From Diphasiastrum complanatum (Eukaryota; Streptophyta; Lycopodiopsida; Lycopodiales; Lycopodiaceae): a stretch of DNA of 64,000 nucleotides. This document shows positions 58,542-64,000 of this stretch, one piece after another (positions within the stretch are counted from its first letter, which is position 1; each line of letters begins with the position of its first letter). A model generated the notes under the pieces. That model saw only the letters and a list, made by a program, of their open reading frames with translations, made no database searches and was not told the origin of the DNA. Both the position numbers and the translations under genes were made by a program. The stretch is from positions 3,238,147 to 3,302,146 of the forward strand of contig CM055109.1 in NCBI GenBank assembly GCA_029204225.1, written 5' to 3'.

Positions 58542-59319
58542 TGTTGTGTCATCGGTGTAGCATAGGGGTCCATCATTGGGAGCGGCAACCTCGCCTTCAC
58601 CTGCATAGCAAGAAGAGAGAGGGAGAGGAGAGAGAGGATAAAGAGAGTGGATAGAGGGAGAGAGAGAATGCCTAGGCTGAGAAAGGCTTTGGGGGCTCGA
58701 GCGCCTACCGAAAGCTATTCTATCCCAACGTAGGGAGAGAGGGAGAAGAGAGAGAGAGGGGGGGGGAGAGAGAGGGAGAAGAGAGAGGGAGAAGAGAGAG
58801 AGAGGGGGGGGGAGAGAGAGAGGGAGATGGAGATAAAGAAACCAAGAGTGTTTTATTAGAATGAGAATAAAAGATGATCCAATACAAAGGAAATGGCTCC
58901 CTCTTGTAGATTTTAGAGGTGAGTCTCCTTCACTCTCATTGGCCACTTCATTGGGACAAGGATTTTAATTCAATCCTTTAAAATAAACACAACTTAGATC
59001 TATTGGTGCTGAGAAAGCACAAGGGCACTCACATGATTCATGTGAGTTTTAAGTTGGGCCCTTTTAGCTTTTTTATTTGCAACTTGACTTAGGGCCTCTA
59101 ATGTCATTTTAGAGTTTTAAGCCCCTAGTCTCTTATTCCTAGAAATTACAACTTGTTACTTGTGCTCATTGGTGGAGGGGCTTATACACACAAGACGCCA
59201 ATGCCTTGCACTTATTATTCTACTATACTGTGATGGGGCCCACTAGGCAAGGCTTGGCCAACAATAGTTTAAGTGGTGGGACCCACTTATTTATTTGTAT
59301 ACATGAAATACCCACAACA
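58542..59319 (-). repeat. 3' LTR of element A'
   Basis: 778 bases, TGTTGTG...CACAACA on the plus strand. The purine tract at 58733-58827 is GA-rich with interruptions by G runs. Confidence 0.87.
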
Positions 59320-60097
59320 GGGTCCACGACCCAAAGTAGTGCCGGTCCCTCGGCATTAGGCTGCAACTGTCGTGAAGGGCGTTGTTGTCAGTTCTTTTAT
59401 TGCTGGGACATGGCTGCTTTAGGAAAAGCGTGGATAGAATTTGCTTACATAAAACCTGAGACTTTATTAGTGGATGATCAGCAAGGACTGGAACTTGCCA
59501 GATTTTCAATAATGCCCATAAGGGTCTAGTGACCATTCCGGATAACCTTGTTCATCAACAATTGGGTAGTTGAGGCATTCCATCAAAGTATCCCAAGATA
59601 AAACTGGATCCTCATAGATTGGCGCAACTGGTCCCAACATCATGGACTCCCCCAAATCATAATGTGGATATGACATGCTTGCTTGCTCTCTTGTCTGTCC
59701 AGGTATTCATGGTATGCCATAACCTGAAGACTTTCCTCAACAGTCAATATCAAAGATTTTGGACAAGGCTTTGTCATTGTAGGTGCTGGTGCTTGATGTA
59801 CTGGAGACCTATTTGGGCTTGGATTCCTTGGATTTGTCCTTTGAAGAATGGATATACCTGGATTTGGCGTTGGTTTGGGCTACTGCATTACAGAACAATG
59901 AGACTTTGGTTGAATCTTGCTCGTTGAGGGACAATCATCAACTTTAGTCTTCCCTTGGTCAATGCACTTACCCGTTGAAGGCTGCGTGATGGCACTTTTC
60001 CTTGGATCTTGTGTTGAATTGCCTTCAAGTTGCCCTGTTGATGCTAGTCCCCTTTGTAATTCATCACTAAGTGCGCCAAGAGATTTGGTAAAATCCG

Positions 60098-61283
60098 TTA
60101 GACTTCGTCGGATGCCAATTTTTTGACTTCCTCAGTTACCATTGGCATGATGGATTCTACCATCTCTGTCTTCTGTGATGGTTTTACTTGTTTTCCCAAG
60201 GGTATCTTTGCGTACTTTGGGACTTTTGCCAAATTGTTCTCTTCGTCACTCGTTTCATAACCCAATGGCACCAAGATTTTTCTTTTATAGTGCGTTCGAG
60301 GTGGAAGGGTCACCACAGGTGCATGTCGGTCTACATAGGCCAAATGCCTCCTGGCTACTTGTGGATTTCTCATCGGGCAATCTCGACATGGATGATTAAC
60401 TCCACATTGTGAACATGAGGGATCAAATGTTGATGGATCCCCTCGATGTGGACATTCAGCACGGCGGTGTTTCTCTCCGCATCCATAGCATCTTACCAAG
60501 TGCAATACACCATCGCCTCTAAGTTGATACATACACTGGTAATAGATTCCCCTTAGGATCTTCCACAAAGTAGACTGGTAGGTTGTTATGGTCCTCCATG
60601 GAGTTCGGTGACATGCAAGAGGATATAACCAAAACTTCTACCTTGTTGAAGAAATTCTTGATTTAAATGGATTTATCTGACATCCATCCTTCAAATGAGC
60701 TCCTTGTTGGCTTGATTCTGCCATTGAACCGCTGGATCTGGCTGTCGGGCCTTCTGATCCACCTTTGGTCCATTATGTCGAGGATTCTTGATTGGACATC
60801 TTGCACTTGGATGATTTTTAAAACAGTATGTACATTCGTCCTTTTCAAGAAACTTAATAGAGCGAGCATAAGCTTGCTGATAGCTTGAAGTGCAAGGTTC
60901 TTGGTCTTCTGCTGCACTTGATTTGCTTGACCTTGTTGCACTTTGTTGCCTTGCATGGGGTTCCATTCTTGTTGGATCATCACTCGATGTCGACCTTTGT
61001 TGCTATGATTCCCCATCTGGATAGGGAAAATCCTTCTTCCCGAGTGAGATTTCCATCAAGGTAGCATCCTTACAAAGTTGTGCAAGCGACGCATAGGATG
61101 CTAATTCTTCCAACCAGATCTGATCCTTTTGGGCAGTCCGGCATAGTATTTTGCCATGATGATCTGTTGAAAAATCGGGGGATCACAACCATTCACTAGA
61201 TGATAGATCCGATAGGTGTAGTCTCGGATTGTTTCAGCAGAGAACTTTTTTAATTTCGATAATCTTACAAGGGCGGTCTCCAT
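60098..61283 (-). pseudogene. Element A' gag with three short zinc knuckles
   Basis: From 61283 (METALVRLSKLKKFSAET) with a stop near 61101, then SYASLAQLCKDA-type gag, then MEPHARQ (60966) to knuckle 1 CTYCFKNHPSARC (near 60830), a frame break, and from 60568 knuckles 2 and 3, CYGCGEKHRRAEC and CSQCGVNHPCRDC. All three are CX2CX3HX4C, one residue shorter than the standard CX2CX4HX4C. After the knuckles come VTLPPRTHYKRKI and GYETSDEENNLAKVPKY, as in copy A. No protease follows. Confidence 0.72.
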
Positions 61284-62136
61284 AGTTCAGCACTAGAATG
61301 TCACAAAGTAGCTGATTGGTGAATTGCTTCAAGGTTTGCTCAATGAATCCGGTGTTCCACCCTCTTTTTTTTTTTTCTTTTTTTTTGTGGGAGATGGAAA
61401 AGAAAAAAGAGAGAAGAGAATTGGTAAACGGTGGATCAGTATGGATGAGAATAGAGACAGAAATGGATTTATCTAGCAGAGATGGAAATAGAAGATGGAA
61501 TAGAGATGGGACAGAAGAATGATGGATGGATAAAGGTTGGTGTGGAGGGAACTGATCAGCTTGATCTGAGGTTCATTCACTTGATTCAGTCCAGGGATGT
61601 TGGATCTTGATGGATATGTGACTGCAACCTAGATTTGACAAGATCTGATCAGTTTCAGTTGGCTAATAGTGTGATTTTAGCCCTTTTTCTTGGTTTTTTG
61701 TGATTTTTTTTTTTTTCTGAGATTTCTTCAGATCTGAGTGAATCAAACCTTCAATCTTCCTACAGTAGCTATATCTGGACCATTTCTAGACAATGTGAGT
61801 TATGCAAGAGTTCTTGATGGAAAGATTTGTCAAAATCTAGAAAAACCGTAGTTTTTTGGCACTTTAACCATTGGATCATCACAAAATTTTTACAATAGCT
61901 AGATCTAGGTTAGATATATCTATAAAACTTTTTGAAAAGGTTACTTCCCAGCAGATCTTAGAAAAACATGGAAAAAATGCATTTTTGGGGGGTTTTTCTA
62001 CATAATTTTTAGATTTTCTGGGAACAAACCCTCGTAGACTAGTATACACTTGTATCTAAGTTAGATTCACCTACTCACAAAGCTGCAAGAGTTACTTCCT
62101 AAGAAAACTCAAAACATCTTGAAAAAAGTGCATTTA
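61284..62136 (-). other. Leader of element A'
   Basis: Matches 26560-27100 of element A, T-rich and non-coding; truncated on the right. Confidence 0.65.
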
Positions 62137-62625
62137 GAGTTGTAGATAATTTCATACTTTAATTATAATTATTTTATTATTTCTTTAACTTTAATCTTTT
62201 AAGTTAGGTTATTTCACCCAGTATTTTATATAATACTTTACATGAAGGTGATGTTACTAACTTATGGTGAATATAACCCAGTTGGAAAATTTATCGCTTA
62301 GTGTACTTTTCAAACCTGAGTTGTACTCCAGAGTAGAGATTATCGATTTGAAATAGGTTTATCTCTTAGTACCTGTTTGATATGATAGTCAGACTAAGGA
62401 TAATGATTTTCTCGATTATTATGAAAAGTTAAATGAACTGTAATTCTTTCCTGTTTAGAGAGCTTCTAAGGATAGAAGCAGTTTAAGGAGGGAAGAATGT
62501 TATGTCCATGACCAGCAAGTAGGATTCAGTACACTTGTAGTCTTGGAATCTAAAATCATCAAGGGTCAGAAGTTGGAACGAGTGAGTGTCACTTTGATGA
62601 ACAAAATTTCAGATACAAATGATCG
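62137..62625 (+). repeat. 3' end of a B-family element with start of its LTR
   Basis: 62160-62497 is the inverted counterpart of 21694-22030, ending in the polypurine tract AAGGAGGGAAGAA. The LTR starts TGTTATGTCCATGACC at 62498 but diverges from B and is lost by about 62625. Confidence 0.68.
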
Positions 62626-62655
62626 AACGTTCAGTGTTCAATTGGAAAATCACAT

Positions 62656-63690
62656 ATGGTGGTTGGTGGCATTCCAAGTATACATTTCAATTTTCATTTA
62701 GAGTATCTCTATTTACAATTTATACCTTGCCAGTTTTTATTGACATGTCATGCATTACTTGTTTCTCTACAAGTCTTGAAAGAGGACCATAAAATACTTT
62801 CATGGATATTTTCAAGAACAAATTATGGCGAGATTATAAGGAGACATTTGGAGGGTGAGAGATTTACAGTCGAAAACCATGGAAGTTTTCAAATTCAATG
62901 GCACCTTGCAGGGGATTTGAAAACATTAAAATGTATGTATAATGTCTCTCATGGGGCAACATCAAAGCATCCATGTCTTTATTGCATAAAGGATTGCTAC
63001 AATATGAATTTGGGACAATCAACAAACACTGGCTCAACATGAGAAGTTGAAGATCCAAATATGAAAAGTGTTCTGCCAATTCCATTAAAATATGTTCACA
63101 TATGCACATTGCATGCTGAGGTTCGTATTATTGAAAAACTTATTTACCTGCATATTCTACTAGCATGGAATTATAAACCGGAGTCTACCGCTAAAGCAAC
63201 AATTAGGAGGTTGGAAATAGTTCTGTCAAATGCAGGACTACGTAAAGGGAATGTCACGATTGAAAAAAGTGACAGACTCTCAAAAAAATATGGGAGCTTA
63301 AGTATCTGGTCATCACAAGGCATGGAAAAATCTCATTGGCAAGCAAGCGGAGCATTTTAGAGAGCAACAAACCATGGAGGACACAATTCAAGAAATAGAT
63401 ATTTAGTTCAACTTTCTAGTGGTTTTATAGAAGAGCACAATTTAGATATCAAACTAAAAATTCGCCAAGTATTACGGTATTTCGAAAGGCATTCAAATTC
63501 ATTACAAAAGAGAAATCCTTGTAATATATCAAAAATCTATTACAGAAAATTATTTAATTATCATCATCATCCTCTTCAAGATTCAGAGGGATGGTATTGT
63601 CATGAAAGAATAATCTTCTTTCATATGGATCCAAAAATTTTAAATTTTTTCTCTTGCTCATATCAATGTAACCCGAATAAAGGGCCATTG
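62656..63690 (+). pseudogene. Transposase-like gene fragment, copy 2
   Basis: Frame 62656-63040 holds WIFSRTNYGEIIRRHLEGER, then GDLKTLKCMYNVSHG and SKHPCLYC, a Cys/His cluster that may bind zinc. After a TGA the frame goes on (SVLPIPLKYVHICTLHAEV) to SNAGLRKGNVTIEKSDRLS and then directly to YGSLSIWSSQGMEKSHWQAS. Compared with copy 1, about 130 residues including the intron position are deleted at about 63285. A stop lies at 63358-63360 and weaker homology runs to about 63690 (PKILNFFSCSYQC). Function not proven; it resembles an uncharacterised, transposon-borne eukaryotic family. Confidence 0.6.
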
Positions 63691-63710
63691 TAGATGATCT
63701 TTTCGTAGTC

Positions 63711-64000
63711 TCATTGTTGGGAGTATAACCCATTCTTAATAGCCAAATCTCTTTTCACAAAAATTATTTTATGTGTTCTTCTTGCGTACTTATGGCCTCC
63801 TAAACAAACTAATAATGATTTGATGGCCATAATGACAGTGGTTGCATATAGATTAAAAGATGAATGATATATACAAATCTCATTATTTTGAAAGTGTTTC
63901 AAATAATGAGATAGAGACACATCTTTTCTCCCAGCTGATATACCACAAACGCCTCCATGTCTCATACCAAAGGCATCTATTTCAATAGCATCTTGTAAAC
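63711..64000 (-). CDS. Unrecognised ORF, partial at the window edge
   Basis: Open from the window edge (LQDAIEIDAFG before the first Met) to a stop at 63711, giving at least 96 codons. It reads GVCGISAGRKDVSLSHYLKH, then YHSSFNLYATTVIMAIKSLL and GGHKYARRTHKIIFVKRDLA. Balanced composition suggests real coding. It faces the transposase-like copy 2 tail to tail, like the minus-strand remnant at 20.2-20.9 kb faces the H3/C48 gene. Could be a host gene end or part of the same transposon. Confidence 0.45.
   Translation of the reverse strand, partial: LQDAIEIDAFGMRHGGVCGISAGRKDVSLSHYLKHFQNNEICIYHSSFNLYATTVIMAIKSLLVCLGGHKYARRTHKIIFVKRDLAIKNGLYSQQ

Larger units (their letters stand above)
58542..62136 (-). 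mobile_element. Gag-only element A', truncated
   Basis: Second copy of element A: 3' LTR 58542-59319, gag, and leader to 62136, where it breaks off against a B-type end. Its 5' LTR and primer site are missing. Confidence 0.85.

Overview
The window is nuclear DNA of a land plant with a large, repeat-rich genome. Evidence: a plant class XI leucine-rich-repeat receptor kinase with an intron, and layered Ty1/copia and Ty3/gypsy LTR retrotransposons with plant-type primer sites (initiator Met-tRNA and Asp-tRNA types). A gymnosperm or other large-genome lineage is plausible, but the species cannot be named from the sequence. No prokaryotic genes, rRNA, tRNA genes or CRISPR arrays were seen. I gave the retroelement families working letters A to I.

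Layout. 1-8.3 kb: gypsy integrase tail, a coiled-coil ORF remnant, repeat E copy 1 and a decayed gypsy element H (gag and protease). 8.3-13.3 kb: repeat E copy 2 and an LTR-like end. 13.3-14.3 kb: intron-containing fragment of an unfamiliar transposase-like gene. 14.3-17.5 kb: rearranged copia element C. 17.7-19.8 kb: a multi-exon gene remnant joining a histone H3-like domain to a Ulp1/C48-like cysteine protease. 20.2-21.2 kb: two more unfamiliar coding remnants. 21.2-31.1 kb: element B (TSD ACAAT), with gag-only gypsy element A (TSD GTTAA) nested inside it. 31.1-34.3 kb: second C element and an LTR with primer site (I). 34.7-39.5 kb: the only apparently intact host gene, a HAESA-LIKE-type receptor kinase on the minus strand. 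40.7-42.2 kb: copia remnant F. 42.2-50.9 kb: repeat E copy 3, split by a full-length, apparently intact copia element D with two equal-length LTRs and a 1316-residue polyprotein. 52-53.4 kb: gypsy gag remnant. 53.6-57.9 kb: decayed copia G carrying a B-type LTR inside its integrase. 58.5-62.1 kb: second, truncated A element. 62.1-64 kb: B end, second transposase-like copy and a convergent minus-strand ORF.

Most interesting. The H3-like/C48 fusion lies among fragments of a transposase-like family (13.3-14.3, 20.2-20.9 and 62.7-64 kb) that is not an LTR retroelement. These may be dispersed parts of one DNA transposon that captured a histone H3 and a SUMO-protease-like gene. The proximity is seen; the common origin is inference. 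Element D is probably the youngest insertion: its LTRs look identical by eye and an empty-site paralogue exists at about 3.93-3.96 kb. The receptor kinase has HCD instead of HRD in its catalytic loop.
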